In this document: piece by piece, positions 51,290-63,170 of the stretch
Layout of the letters: every line of letters starts with the position of its first letter
Numbering within the stretch: position 1 is the first letter of the stretch
NCBI RefSeq assembly: GCF_021730395.1
Contig: NC_069365.1
Span: 20,310,001 to 20,374,000 of the forward strand
Direction of reading: 5' to 3'
Length of the DNA stretch: 64,000 bases
Origin: Mercenaria mercenaria
Lineage: Eukaryota; Mollusca; Bivalvia; Venerida; Veneridae
The notes under the pieces: model-generated
The model's input: only the letters and a program-made list of their open reading frames with translations
What the model was told of the DNA's origin: nothing
Databases searched by the model: none
Made by a program: the position numbers and the translations under genes

Positions 51290-51553
51290 TCATGGTCACC
51301 AGTTATTATATTGTGGCCACAACTTAATAAATTGTGGCCACAATTTACTAAGTTGTTGCCACAATATAATAACTTGTAGCCACAATTTACTAAGTTGTGG
51401 CCACAAGATGCTAAGTTGTGGCCACAATATAAAAACTCGTGGACAAAATTTACAAAGTTGTGGCCACAATTTACTAAGTTGTGGCCACAATATAATAACT
51501 TGTGGCCACAATTTACTAAGTTGTGGCCACAATATAATAAGTCGTATATTAAT
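51290..51553. repeat. Array B: 21-bp palindrome repeat, inverted relative to A
   Basis: Starts at 51290 and every 21 bp to 51542 (13 positions, the first and last degenerate). The spacer reads TTTACTAAG, the reverse complement of the array A spacer, so array B is array A turned round. Confidence 0.95.
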
Positions 51554-53200
51554 ATTGCGGCCACAGTTAGAAACTGACTTCCGCTTCTATTTCCTGGCAC
51601 TTTAATACCATCTCTGACGCAATTAGAACTAACTTCTGCTTAAATTCATAAGATTATATTAATATCGCGGCCACAGTTAAAAACTGACTTCCGCTGCTAT
51701 TTCCTGGTATGATAACTAAATACTAATTTCTGCTTAAATTTATGGAACTATATTAATATCGCAGCCACAGATTGAAAACTGACTTCTGCTTTAACTCGTT
51801 GCGTTATATTAACATCACGGCCACTGTTAAAACTGACTTCCGCTTTTATTTCTCGTCACTCAAACAAATGTCAACATTTATATAAATTAATATATGTCGC
51901 TATACAGTGAATTTATCCAATAATATAAAGGAAACATTTCCATGTCATAATTGACTTTTGCAAAAGTTATAATGCTAAAATAATAAATCATTAGCTATTT
52001 ACATGTGCCAATATAAAAAGCAATCAAAATATGCATGTACGAGGCAACGTCATGTGACGTCATCCGGCCCAGTTTTGTCTCTATTTTTATTTTGCATGCG
52101 CTAAAACATTACTTGCCACTTATCTATTTTTCAAGCTACCGTTTCTTAAATTGGGTGAATATTAATGTGAAGTGTTAGCGTTACACCAATGAAGTCAAAT
52201 TATAAGTGTGATTTCATTAAAATGTTTGATAGGCATATATTGTTGGTCATCGCTTTGAAATCAGTGTTGAACAGAGACATGAGATATCATTTTGTGTTTT
52301 GAATCGAAAATCAAGGAAAGATACAAATGTTCTGCTGCAAAAGTTTTAAAGGACAATGCCCTGAAGAAAACAAAAGTTTTTTAGTGAAACGGGACGTTGA
52401 AAAGTGACCAGGAGAATATTGCTGACGATTCCTGGTACATGTAGACATGAAAAATAATGTTCAGTCACGTTTTATAAGTTAAAGAGCTCCTTGATACGGC
52501 ATCACAGTTCAGTGTCCAGTTTCTTCAATACGACAGAAATATCATATGAACAGTATTTATTTATTCGTAGGAAGGTGTAAAAATGCATTTAATGGCGATA
52601 AACAAATGGTAATCACAAGCTGTGTTTATTAATTGTGGGTGATATAGTGTAGTGACGTTGCCTTGGAGATGACAAAAAAATATTGTGCATGTTCTGAAAT
52701 TTGTAATTTTGATATTTGCACTCAATATGTTCATATCCGTCATATTTTCAAATTTTAGCAAAATGAGTCAAGAGATAAAGAAATGAGAGCACTTTTCCGG
52801 GTACTTATTGAACACCCATCGTTCTTGGCACTATATTAACTTCGCGGCCACAGTTAAAAACTGACTTCCGCTACTATTCCACTGCAATTTAAAATTAAAA
52901 TTTAAAACATATGTGACAACTTAATACTAACTTCTGCTTAAATTTATGGAACTATATTAATATCACAGACAGAGATTGAAAACTGACTCTATATAACATC
53001 ACGGCCACAGTTAAAAACTGACTTCCGCACTCAAACAGATCTATGTCAACATTTATATAATTTAAAAATGTCGCTAAACAGCGATTTATCCAATAATATA
53101 GAGGCAACATTTCCATGTGCAAAGTTATAATGTTAAAATAATAAATCATTAGCTATTTACATGTACCAATATAAAAAGCAATCAAAATATGCATGTACTT
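51554..53200. repeat. Repeat region with CGGCCACAGTTAAAAACTGAC units and a duplicated segment
   Basis: CGGCCACAGTTA.AAACTGACTTCCGCT recurs near 51560, 51669, 51765 (diverged), 51818, 52848 and 52997. A longer segment from about 51655 to 52045 is repeated directly at about 52830-53200, sharing AACTTCTGCTTAAATTTATGG, GTCAACATTTATATAA, AATAAATCATTAGCTATTTA and AAAAAGCAATCAAAATATGC. This is an imperfect segmental duplication spaced about 1.2 kb. No gene is recognised. Confidence 0.75.
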
Positions 53201-53930
53201 AATAGAAAAGGATTATTGAATCTAAATATTCCATAAATCACTGTGAAAACAAAGCTGCATGCGCAGTCTGAATGCGCACCCTGTATGTCAATAACAGTTA
53301 AGGGGACGCATATTGCTACATTCACAGTTCATACAGAAATGCGGAAGGGGTGCATATTCAAGAAATCGATGGTGGGAAAATAAAAAACATATTCCTAAAC
53401 TGATATAATACTGATGGACACCTGTAATATCAGTATTTTGTGGGTAAGGATGTGGTACTATGAATGTAATAGGAAAACAGAGGTCTTTAAGAAAGTACAT
53501 TCAACACAAAATATTAAGCTTTTGTATAAGGAAAAAACAGGTTTTTTACAATAACAGTGTTCCAAATAATGTTGAAGGGATGAGATTTTCTTTCTAACAC
53601 ACCAGGTTTGCTTAAACATGTAAAAATTTAACGCCATGTCATTTCAGCTCGGGATGGACGCCATATTTCTCATTGATAAAAATGTAAACAAAAAAAATCA
53701 GAGTGGGATTAGCATTGCAAGGGCATAACATGACATTCTACACAATGAATACCTTAGAACAGATATCTAAGATGCTACACAGGTCAGGCGGGTTAAATGC
53801 ATAATGGCGATCACTTGAAATTCATCTTGAAAAGGTGGTTAATTTTAGTTTATTTACATGGATTTAATTTTCCCACGACTTCTCGGCGATTCACTGCAAA
53901 TGTATTACTGCGCCGGACGAAAGGTAACTC
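53201..53930. other. Non-coding stretch
   Basis: No gene or clear repeat is recognised. Confidence 0.4.
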
Positions 53931-54156
53931 TAATAGTAAGTAAGTAAGTAAGTAAGTAAATTCTTTATTTATAGAGGGTGACTCATTTAGCTGACGCTAA
54001 TCTTCCATGAGGCCCTCTTATAGTACAAATATTTACAAATATGATTCAAATGAAAACAGAAAATAATAACATAAGTATCTCATTAGAAAGTAAGATACAC
54101 ATGTGTAACAAAAACAGAAAACATTGATATTTCATAATCAACATCACATACATATT

Positions 54157-55785
54157 TCATGGCATACTTATCCATTTACTACATTTTGATTTAAAAGACT
54201 GTAGAGAGCTGGACGCTTTGATATCTACAGGTAAGATATTCCAGGCAACTGGACCTGAATACAGTAAACTTCGTTTGAACAGTTCTGATTGCGTATTAGG
54301 TATATGAAAATTTTTATTCGTGTTTGATCGTAAAATTAAAGAGGTGTCACTTGTCATTTCCTTTTGATTGTACATATCACAGATATAATTTGGTAACAGA
54401 TTATTTGCGACTTTGAACATAAAGCATGCCTTCTGATAAAACAGACGCTGATCAAACCGTTGCATGTTTAGACAATTTAGAGCTTGGTTGAAGTCTGAGT
54501 AACTTGATCCTAAAATAGTTCTACATGCACGTTTTTGTAATCTAAGAATTTTCTGAATATTTTTATTAATGGTACTTCCCCATAGTATACAGCAATAATC
54601 TATATGCGGTTGAATATAAGCTTTATAAAATAAGATTCTGTAGTTTATATCAAGAAATTCCCTTATCCTTGATAGTAACCAAATGTAAGACGATATCTTT
54701 TTGCAAATCACTTTAAAATGCGAATCCCACTTTAGATCATACTGTATGTAAATACCAAGGAGTTTCTCACTTGGACTTTGTTTAAGCATAACATTTTTAT
54801 ACAAAACAGTTAATTCCTTATTTTCAAGAAACCGCCGCCTTTGTTGCGTTGTTATAAGCATCACTTTTGTCTTATCGGTATTGAGTTGCATACCATTCTC
54901 TCTGCACCATATTTCTAAAACAGATAGTGCTGAATTAAGATTTGTTTCCAAAACAGTTTTGTCATTTTGTATATCGTATAATGTTGTATCATCTGCATAT
55001 AGATCTGTAGATGATACTATATTTCCGACTGTGAGCGGCAGGTCATTTATAAATAAAAGAAATAACAGAGGCCCTAAAATAGACCCCTGTGGCACGCCGC
55101 ATGTAATTTTATTATAACTACTTGATAATGCGTTATCAATTTGCACTAACTGATGACGATCTGATAAATATGATTTGAACCATTTGATACACAAATCATT
55201 ACATTTATAGAGTTCCAGTTTTTTCAAAAGAATATCGTGATCAACTAGATCAAATGCTTTTCTAAAGTCTATCATTACGGCGCCTACTAAATAACCATCA
55301 TTTATTGCTTTTAACCACGAATCAATCATGACTGTAAGTGCAGTTTCTGTTGAATGAGATTTCCGAAATCCGCTTTGTTTTTCATGTAAAAGATTGAAAT
55401 TTGATAGATGGGACATTAAGGAATCGTGAACATGTTTTTCAATTAATTTAGATAGGGTTGGTAAAATTGATATTGGTCTGTAATTATTTACATTAACTTG
55501 GTCGCCAGCTTTGTGTAATGGCTTTACTTTAGCATTCTTCCATACATGTGGAAATGCTGAATTTGATATACTACAATTTATAATAAACGTCAGACTCTGC
55601 GATATAAATGGAGATGAAAGTTTCAACAGTTTTGGCCCTATGTTATCAAGTCCTGTTGATTTCGATGTATCAAGATTTGATAAAAACTTCTGAACCTGAA
55701 ATACAGATATCAGTGGGATTGAGAAAAAATTTTCCGCTGGAACTTTAGAGTCTACAAAGGTGTTTATGTGTGAGAAGTCAGACAA
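54157..55785 (-). CDS. LINE ORF2, reverse transcriptase part
   Basis: 542 residues from the first ATG, with the true frame extending back to about 55905 (EKIIVNDKIITNKQEIANNF). Motifs in order: YRPISILPTLSKLIEKH (102-118), GFRKSHSTETAL (139-150), MIDFRKAFDLVDH (171-183, catalytic D173), GVPQGSILGPLLFLLFINDL (230-249) and YADDTTLY (263-270, catalytic DD). A thumb and C-terminal region follow to the stop at 54157. It copies the element's RNA at the nicked target. It is separated from the endonuclease by one frameshift. Confidence 0.92.
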   Translation of the reverse strand: MSDFSHINTFVDSKVPAENFFSIPLISVFQVQKFLSNLDTSKSTGLDNIGPKLLKLSSPFISQSLTFIINCSISNSAFPHVWKNAKVKPLHKAGDQVNVNNYRPISILPTLSKLIEKHVHDSLMSHLSNFNLLHEKQSGFRKSHSTETALTVMIDSWLKAINDGYLVGAVMIDFRKAFDLVDHDILLKKLELYKCNDLCIKWFKSYLSDRHQLVQIDNALSSSYNKITCGVPQGSILGPLLFLLFINDLPLTVGNIVSSTDLYADDTTLYDIQNDKTVLETNLNSALSVLEIWCRENGMQLNTDKTKVMLITTQQRRRFLENKELTVLYKNVMLKQSPSEKLLGIYIQYDLKWDSHFKVICKKISSYIWLLSRIREFLDINYRILFYKAYIQPHIDYCCILWGSTINKNIQKILRLQKRACRTILGSSYSDFNQALNCLNMQRFDQRLFYQKACFMFKVANNLLPNYICDMYNQKEMTSDTSLILRSNTNKNFHIPNTQSELFKRSLLYSGPVAWNILPVDIKASSSLQSFKSKCSKWISMP

Positions 55786-55883
55786 AGGGACAGGATCTTT
55801 TAATTTTTCAGCGATAGTAGAAAAATACTCGTTGAAATTGTTTGCTATTTCCTGTTTATTTGTAATAATTTTGTCATTAACGA

Positions 55884-57230
55884 TTATTTTTTCAATACAT
55901 ACTTTTTCATTATTATTTTGTTTGTTCCAACTTCTTTAAAAATTTTCCAAATAGTTTTAGGGTCATTTTCCCCTTCTTCAATCCTATTCTCGTAAAATCG
56001 CTTCCTGTGCTGTCTAATTAATGATAATACCTTATTTCTCCTTTCCTTATACAAATTTGATGTTTTATTATGAGAAATTGAATCGCGGTCTTTTATCGCT
56101 TGTGAAATCTCTGCGGAGAACCAATCTGGTTGGTATTTACGTTTAACTCGTTTAACCTGCATTGGTGCATATTTATCAATGACATCTAAAAACAAAGTAT
56201 TCCATTTTTCTAACATAATATCAATATTTTGGCATTCAGTTATTAAGTCCCAATTTGTTTCTGAAAGTTCTTTACAAAAGATATTTTCATTAAAACTTTT
56301 AAAATTCCGAAAAGATATTGTTTCATGTGTAGCAGATTTAAAATTTTCATTAAGCCTCCGATTACAGAACACTGGAAAATGATCACTATTTCCGGTTTTA
56401 GGTATGTTAACTGATGTTATATTTTGCGGTGTATTTGTATATATATGGTCAATAAGGGTACTTGTATTGCCCGTAACCCTAGTAGGGACTTGAACTAACT
56501 GTTCTAATCCTAATGAATTTATATAGTCGCACCATTCATTTTTAATATTTTCATTGAGTAAATTGCGGTTTATATCACCTAGAATAATAATTTCTTTGTC
56601 TTCTGCGTATAGATTATCTACAAAATTTTCAAAATTGTCCTTCCATTCAACTTTTTCGGAAGGATGGCGATATATTTGACAAACAAAAAATGGTTTACAA
56701 TTTTTCAAGCGTATCTCTAGTACAACTGATTCAATTTCATTTGTTTCAAGATCGTTCCGACGCTTTACATCGATATGACTTTTTACATATACAACTATTC
56801 CACCTCCACCATTTCGCGTATAGTTATCTCTTCGAAAGGGACCTTTATATCCATTGATTATTAGTGTATTATCCAGAATATCATCTTTAAATTTAGTCTC
56901 AGACATGCCAAATATATCAATCTTGTTTTCGGGCGAACTAAGCATCAGACATATTTCATTGAATTTTTCATTATTGTTAAGACCTTGAACGTTTTGATGA
57001 CCAATATTTAATCCTTTTTTTCGTAATTTTAAGTCAAGAGAATATTCCTTAGATGCGTTTGAATTATTTTGAAATTCATCACTTATTACATTATCATGCA
57101 ATGAAATGTTTGATGTGCCATTTACATCAAGTTCAGAGTTCTTTGCCTCCTGGCAAATTTTCAAAGATAAAGAATTACAGGTGCAAATCTGTACACTTGC
57201 AGAACATAATGAGCAAAGATTATCTAACAC
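55884..57230 (-). CDS. LINE ORF2, APE-type endonuclease part
   Basis: 448 residues: a Cys-rich N-terminus (residues 6-18), then the exonuclease-endonuclease-phosphatase domain from about residue 72 (LNIGHQNVQGL). Catalytic motifs are SETKF (E111), GDINRN (D219), DHIYT (D261) and NSDHFPV (D283, H284), all present. The end of the frame runs out of register with the RT part at about 55905-55915, so the ORF2 polyprotein is broken once. Its start follows the ORF1 stop by about 60 bp. Confidence 0.9.
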   Translation of the reverse strand: MLDNLCSLCSASVQICTCNSLSLKICQEAKNSELDVNGTSNISLHDNVISDEFQNNSNASKEYSLDLKLRKKGLNIGHQNVQGLNNNEKFNEICLMLSSPENKIDIFGMSETKFKDDILDNTLIINGYKGPFRRDNYTRNGGGGIVVYVKSHIDVKRRNDLETNEIESVVLEIRLKNCKPFFVCQIYRHPSEKVEWKDNFENFVDNLYAEDKEIIILGDINRNLLNENIKNEWCDYINSLGLEQLVQVPTRVTGNTSTLIDHIYTNTPQNITSVNIPKTGNSDHFPVFCNRRLNENFKSATHETISFRNFKSFNENIFCKELSETNWDLITECQNIDIMLEKWNTLFLDVIDKYAPMQVKRVKRKYQPDWFSAEISQAIKDRDSISHNKTSNLYKERRNKVLSLIRQHRKRFYENRIEEGENDPKTIWKIFKEVGTNKIIMKKYVLKK

Positions 57231-57293
57231 TTGAAATCTGTTACATGTTTTTATATAAGCACCTGTTTCTGATAAGGCACAGTGGCCTTTGTC

Positions 57294-58190
57294 CTATTTC
57301 ATAAAGAAACAGTTCTTCGATTTATGGCCACTTGTATTACAATTGTAGCATTTTCCTGTGAATCTCCCGTGGCGATTTCTACAGTCACGTGTGTTATGAT
57401 TGTTTTTCTTGCAAATAGTGCAGTGCAACGAAATATCCTGCTGGGTCTGGCGCTTTCCTTGATGAAACCTGGGGCGTATCATAAACGAATTTCGTTGAAA
57501 GGTACATGTGTCAAAATTTGACACAATACTAACTTCATGATTTATTGCTCCAAGCAAGCGTTTTGTACCCGAAAACGATAGATGAATTCCATCGCGCTCA
57601 TTAAAATAACGTTTGGTTAGTGTATGTCCCTTTCCGTAGAACGGTGTATATGCGTCGATGCATCTTATGTTCCAGTGGCTGGCAAGATCTGTAATGATTT
57701 TATTGAAATCTGTTACATCCGTGTCATCACGTGGGCAAATTTTACATATTGTCACCTCTATTTGATTATTTGCTCTTCTAATTTTGTCTAGTAATGAATT
57801 GTATTTCTCTTCGAAATACTCAATATCTGTGCATGCGGAAGAGTCATTTCCGCCGACATACACAATAACATGTTTAAACGTTTTTAGATCAAACATATCA
57901 ATTTCATCAATGATTGAGTCGATAGTGGCACCACTTCGTGAGTGTTTGTGGACATTTGTTAACAGTCCCTTAGGATTAATGCCATGTAGAATGGATGAGC
58001 CAATTAATAATATTCTGTTTCCGGTCGACTTTGTTTTGCGGTCAGTTGGCGCGCAATTTTCCACCCTCGATACACGGTTGTTTTCCTCGCTCGGTTCCTG
58101 ACGCTTCTGTTTTGGTGCACGATTTGGCACCTGCGGCTTTGCTAAATCTGCATCCATTCTGTTTGTAATGACAGGTATAGTAATAAACAA
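57294..58190 (-). CDS. LINE ORF1: SGNH esterase with zinc knuckles
   Basis: 298 residues; the start could also be the ATG at 58157 (MDADLAKPQ). The SGNH hydrolase blocks are LLIGSSILHG (nucleophile S65 or S66), SGATI (G87), VGGND (N115) and DGIHLS (D200, H203). Two CCHC knuckles follow near the C-terminus (C257-C260-H265-C270 and C281-C284-H289-C294). Esterase-type ORF1 proteins are known from CR1-group LINEs and are thought to bind RNA or lipid during retrotransposition. The frame is intact. Confidence 0.9.
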   Translation of the reverse strand: MFITIPVITNRMDADLAKPQVPNRAPKQKRQEPSEENNRVSRVENCAPTDRKTKSTGNRILLIGSSILHGINPKGLLTNVHKHSRSGATIDSIIDEIDMFDLKTFKHVIVYVGGNDSSACTDIEYFEEKYNSLLDKIRRANNQIEVTICKICPRDDTDVTDFNKIITDLASHWNIRCIDAYTPFYGKGHTLTKRYFNERDGIHLSFSGTKRLLGAINHEVSIVSNFDTCTFQRNSFMIRPRFHQGKRQTQQDISLHCTICKKNNHNTRDCRNRHGRFTGKCYNCNTSGHKSKNCFFMK

Positions 58191-58235
58191 CGGGAGACAA
58201 CTTAGGTGTCAGCACGTGTACGATTTAAAAAAAAA

Positions 58236-59690
58236 ACATGTCGATGATTATAATTTCTTATCAAATAATGAATCCTATTCAGATATTCGTCTTTAATATT
58301 AGAAAATTATTAATTTCTGTGGACATTTGTCAAAAAATATTACTTACATTGGACTACTTTGCGCATCAAACTGGTTTCCGCTTCAGTTGTGAGGCACTTC
58401 CGTTATACTTTTTGACAACAATAACAAAACATAAAATGAATCAATAAAGTCACTTATAAACCGACTGCTACTTAAATCAGTGTAAGTAAAGTTGTTGTTA
58501 CAACATTATACATGTTCGTTACGTTATGAGATAAAGTTTATCTTGAACTGCATAATCCATTAATTACGTTTAGATGATATTGCATTTACAACTTATTTGA
58601 CCCCATTTTTTTTACGTGAATGACAGCATTCTCGTGCAACTCGTGCAAACAGAATTACGAAAAGTATGGTGGAGAATTCAAGGACAAATTATAAATGACA
58701 TTAAAGTGAGGATAACTGTATATTCGTACAGTTTTGATCATTGACATGCCTGCTGTGTATTAGTAACTTTTGTGAACAAGATTAGAATGTTACTTTTGCA
58801 CATATACACATTGATTGGACCTCTCAACCAAATTTCATACCTTATTTTAGGGATTTTTAAGACAATACATTTTCAAAAGTTTGTTGAATGTGTTTTGATA
58901 TTTAAGTGCATTGTAGTTCATGAATATCAAGTTAAAAATTAATAATGGCAACATTTCTAGGCCCTTATTGTAAGCCACTAGACTTCTGTAACGATAAATG
59001 TTTAATGTATTAAGGGGAATATACTCTTTTAGTTTTGGAATGTGGCATTCCTTGACCACCGTATCTTTTCTTATGCACTACTTTGTAAACAAACTAAATA
59101 ATGTGTTTTAGCTTACATATGCGAAATGAAAAGCAAGAAAGTGACCATATTTCATATTCTTTCTTTAAATTAGAATCTGTAGGACATTGATAAATGTTTG
59201 GACAAGGTGAAGCACTATTATTTTCGCACCAAAAAGTCTTAATTGTTGACTTTGAATGTACACAAGAAGTCTTATGTAATTCAACAATAACTTTCTTGTT
59301 TCAGTTTTCTCATTTTTATTTTAGTGAGCAATCCTTTGTGTACTTATAACAGTTGAAACAGTATCCATTTCATGTACCAAAACCTTGTACTTTTTTGCAG
59401 GTAAATTTTATCATACCCCACCCACTTTTTTCTTATTTCAAAGTATGCGTCCCCTTAATTAATACGATATGCTAGGACTTTGCCCCTGAATCTTCTACCA
59501 TCAAAATGCAATTTCCAAGTTGATTATTATTCTTGAAAATATCTTGACCACACTTAAATTCCAAAATCTCAGAAATAAAGTCGCATTTCGTGAAATTTTT
59601 CTTGAAAATAATGGGCCAAAATGAAGCACTAGGTCATTTCGGTACTATAAGCGTACCAAAGGCTCCACAATGTTAAAGATAAAAATTAGT
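58236..59690. other. Non-coding stretch
   Basis: No gene is recognised. Confidence 0.45.
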
Positions 59691-60990
59691 ACGTGAAACT
59701 AAGCGAATTGGGGGTATTAGCTAGTTGTTACAACCACTGAGTCCAATCCTGAGTGAAAGCATCTATAGCTTCTGTGTTATAATCTAAGAACTTAGAATTA
59801 TAACGCTTCAGTTTTCGATTTTGGGAACTAGCAAATCGATTCACATTATGTAGACCCCATAAAGTGTCAACGAAAAGTCACTTCCCATTCGTCAGTGTTA
59901 CTGAGTTTGCTAATATTATCGGCTATAGTATTTTGTTCCCCTGGAACCCATTGTATTCTCATGTCTATATTCCATTTTAAACACAATTCAAAAATACTTA
60001 AAGACTCTGCCTGTAAATCGGGCTTTGAACTACCTGACTGCACAATATGAACACAGGACTGCGAAACTGAGAAACACTTCACAGTTTTGCCTTTTAACAA
60101 CTGGCCGTAAGCTCTTAATGTGAGTTTGACTGCTCTTATTTCCCTAAAAGTAGAACTCTTTTCTTTTTCATAATCTGACCAAACATTATGAAAGACATTA
60201 TCTTTACAATTGACAACGTAAGATCCCGCTGCTGTATGGGAAGCATCAGAATATACAAGAGTACACGTGGAAGAATATCTAGATAAGAATCTTTTGTTTA
60301 GACTGCACAGGTTAGAGCGCCAGAATTTAATTTCTGAGACACAGGGACTTGTGGGTGACAGTTTATGTGTGCTATCCCAAGACGTCCTGGTTTCTATTTC
60401 TAAGTATTAATACCTAGTCATCAGACGAGTTAAATTCCCAAACACAGGTGAAAGGGAAATTATTTTCCCAGCACATTGTGCTAGAAGCCGTGCTGAGACC
60501 AAAGGTAACCGATTCAGAATTGTATCTTAGGTTAAAATACAATCATTTACACGTCTGCTAGGTATACTGATAGAAAAATCGATACTGTTCCAACAGATTC
60601 CTATCCATTCTATAATCTGCACCGGTACCCAAATCGATTTTTCGTAGTTTATGACGAAACCTGACTCTAAAAGACTTTTCTTAACAAAAACTGAATCTGA
60701 CCAAGTAAGATCGTACGTTTTATTTGAACCCCAACCATTATCCAGAAACATGATAATTTTTATGCCGTTGCTTCTCCAATATTTAATCATTTGACGCAAA
60801 CACTTACTAAAATGAAAGAGGCGCTACTCAGACCAAATGGTAAAACAGTAAAACAATAGTTTTTCCCCTTTACATTGAAGCCCAGAAATGTTTGGTGAGC
60901 AGGGAAAATATCTAAATGGTGATAAACTTTTGAAAGATCAAATTTGAAACAAAAAGCATCGTTTTCGAAATACTCTACTCATGTGTGCAT
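59690..60990 (-). mobile_element. DIRS-like retrotransposon remnant (fossil, broken)
   Basis: On the minus strand, reverse-transcriptase-like sequence (IIMFLDNGWGSNKTYDLTWS, then SGFVINYEKSIWVPVQIIEW) is followed by an RNase-H-like region (IQWVPGEQNTIADNISKLSN). These are the domain order and wording of DIRS-type tyrosine-recombinase retroelements. No recombinase was recognised. The copy has several breaks and appears old. Confidence 0.7.
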
Positions 60991-62250
60991 TAATTATATA
61001 TTATTAACTGATAAAATTACGAGAAAGCATGAATGTTCTTTTTTCTCTGACAAAACAGTTTTGTAGGGGGTATAACTCACACTGAAAAGAACATATACAA
61101 GTCAAAATACCATAAACTCTCGAAAATAAGGCTGTTTGGAAAAAAAAACTGGTCTCGCAAATAAGCCATTAATTTCTTGCCAGAAAGTTAGCCTGGTTGG
61201 AAAATTAGCAACCGATATAGACAAAACATAGACTGGTGTGATCACAAAATCATTTATGATTTATATCTATATTGGAATAACTTGCCCCTCACCGATGTGG
61301 TGTAGAAGTGGCTTACGTCTGACGGAAGAGGGGGAGGACTCTATGATAAGCAGTTTTTAAATCCCACCAGGACTGAACTATTTTGATATCTGTCTTCTGG
61401 CCTATTTCGTCGGGCCCATAAGGGTGTTTCTCTTGTTGCTCTGTCTTCTGAAAAGGCATTGAGTATATACGTTTTTGGTTCTTAAGGTTGTAAATTTATC
61501 ATACTTGAAAAGTATACATGTATACGTGTATTGCACTTTTAGTTTCCATAGCTTCAATTATATCCATACTATTTGTGTCAAACAAATTAAGTAATTCATT
61601 GTAGATACCAATTTAGACTTTGATCTTCCCCATTCATTTTCTAATAAGCTCCCTAATTGTAGTATCAGAGCCAAGGATGAAGGCCAAAGGTGTTACACAT
61701 ATATCAAAACAATACTGAAGTACTTTCCATTCAAAACAAAAGAGTTTCTGCGTTCTTACTCTTTAGGAAGAAAAAGAAAAGTTGAGCGCAATGTCTATAA
61801 TGGTTTGTAGAAAACGATGTTTGAGTCCGAGATGTCTAATACAGTTTCATAGTGACGTTTCACAGATGTTTAAATTCCAATTAAGAGTAACACATTGAAA
61901 ATTAACGCTATTTAAAATACTGTCCCATCAGATCGCGAAGAAATTGACCCCATTCTGGCTCCACATATCCGGTGTTTGTATCCTTGAGCTTTCCCAGTCA
62001 TTTACAAAGATCAACAGCTTGGCGGTTAAGGCACAACCATGGGACGTAGACCCTCAGCGCTGGTAATTCACATTCAGGCGAGATAAGAAAACCACGGGTA
62101 TATCACTTCTGGGTCGTGACATCACCAAGAAGAATGTCGTCTGGTGGAAGAAGCTCGATCGAGCAAAAATTAATTTCTACAAAAAAAAAAAAAATAGAAT
62201 AGAATAACAGTGTGTCAGTCGGTCATGTGGTGTGCGTTAAGCATATCTAG
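60991..62250. other. Non-coding stretch
   Basis: No gene is recognised. A possible SINE-like segment ends in an A run at about 62177-62191 (TTGGCGGTTAAGGCAC upstream), too weak to call. Confidence 0.4.
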
Positions 62251-62251
62251 T

Positions 62252-63165
62252 CTAGTCAATTTGTGTGGTTATGTCCCGCCAAATTTTGAATATAGCCACC
62301 TGTCTACTATTCACTAAAAAGTCTGCAATATTTTCTCTACCAGAAATTGCTCTATTACTGATCCTATATGGCTGCAATGCTAAAGCCCATCTCATCAACC
62401 TTGAATTACTAAGTTTAAATTTATTCAAATAGCTCAGCGGCTGATGATCTGTTTCTAAAACAAAGTACTTACCGAACAAATACCGGTGAAACTTAGCCAC
62501 AGCCCATACTATCGCTAAACACTCTTTCTCTATCACTGAGTAACTTTGCTCCCTAGGTAGCAATTTCCTACAAGCATACGCTACAGGTAATTTCTCTCCA
62601 TCACGTTCCTGAAGCAACACAGAGCCCAAACCTACGTCTGAAGCATCTACTCTCAATATATCTTATCTAAATCTGGCAACTTCAAAGTAGGCGGACCAAT
62701 CAAGCTAGTCTTCAAAGTCTGAAAAGCATTTTCTTGACTTTAACCCCACTTAAGAAGATTTGGCTGACCCTTCTTCGTCAAATCTGTGATTGGAACTGCA
62801 ATGGCGGCAAAAGTTGGAATAAATTTCCTATTAAACTCTACTACACCTAAGAATGAGCGTACTGCCTTCTTTGTGTTCGGTCTCTCGGCATTTTGTATTG
62901 CCTGTACCTTATTTGGCACTGGTTCAGGGGTCTGGACACCTCCTGTCATATGCCCTGAACATTTAAACTTCTGAAACCCTACACAAACAAGGAAGAATAT
63001 CCAACAGGGAAAGCCACGTTCTAAAAACGCAGCCTCCCCAAACGTGCACGCGATGAACACACGCACACCACAAACAAAGCAAACATATAAGGACAAAACA
63101 AACAAATAAAGGAACACAGTGGGTTTAGCTGTTAGCTTAGCCTCCCTAAGTCTGGTTAACAAGTC
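62252..63165 (-). mobile_element. Ty3/Gypsy pol remnant (fossil, broken)
   Basis: Minus-strand fragments of a Gypsy pol: the end of the reverse transcriptase (AVRSFLGVVEFNRKFIPTFA) and RNase H (RVDASDVGLGSVLLQERDGE, then ECLAIVWAVAKFHRYLFGKY). Unrelated sequence lies within the RT part, as if another insertion had landed there. No LTR or primer site is recognised. The copy is broken in several places and looks older than the Polinton. Confidence 0.85.
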
Positions 63166-63170
63166 AAGTC

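Larger units (their letters stand above)
53931..58235 (-). mobile_element. Near full-length LINE, Jockey/CR1 group
   Basis: A non-LTR retrotransposon on the minus strand with an ORF1 (SGNH esterase plus two CCHC knuckles) and an ORF2 (APE-type endonuclease plus reverse transcriptase). The 3' end has ATAAATAAAG followed by a (TTAC)n tail (plus strand AGTA repeats, about 53933-53960), typical of LINEs ending in a short tandem repeat rather than poly(A). ORF2 carries one frameshift between endonuclease and RT, near 55905-55915. The 5' limit is uncertain, roughly 58200-58240. Otherwise it appears recent. Confidence 0.88.

Noticed and set aside
50158-51605. CRISPR-like array or long Cys-Gly-His-Asn repeat proteins
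   Set aside because: The repeat period is 21 bp with near-identical spacers, the DNA is eukaryotic, and equivalent frames exist on both strands because the unit is palindromic. This is a satellite-like repeat, not CRISPR or coding.
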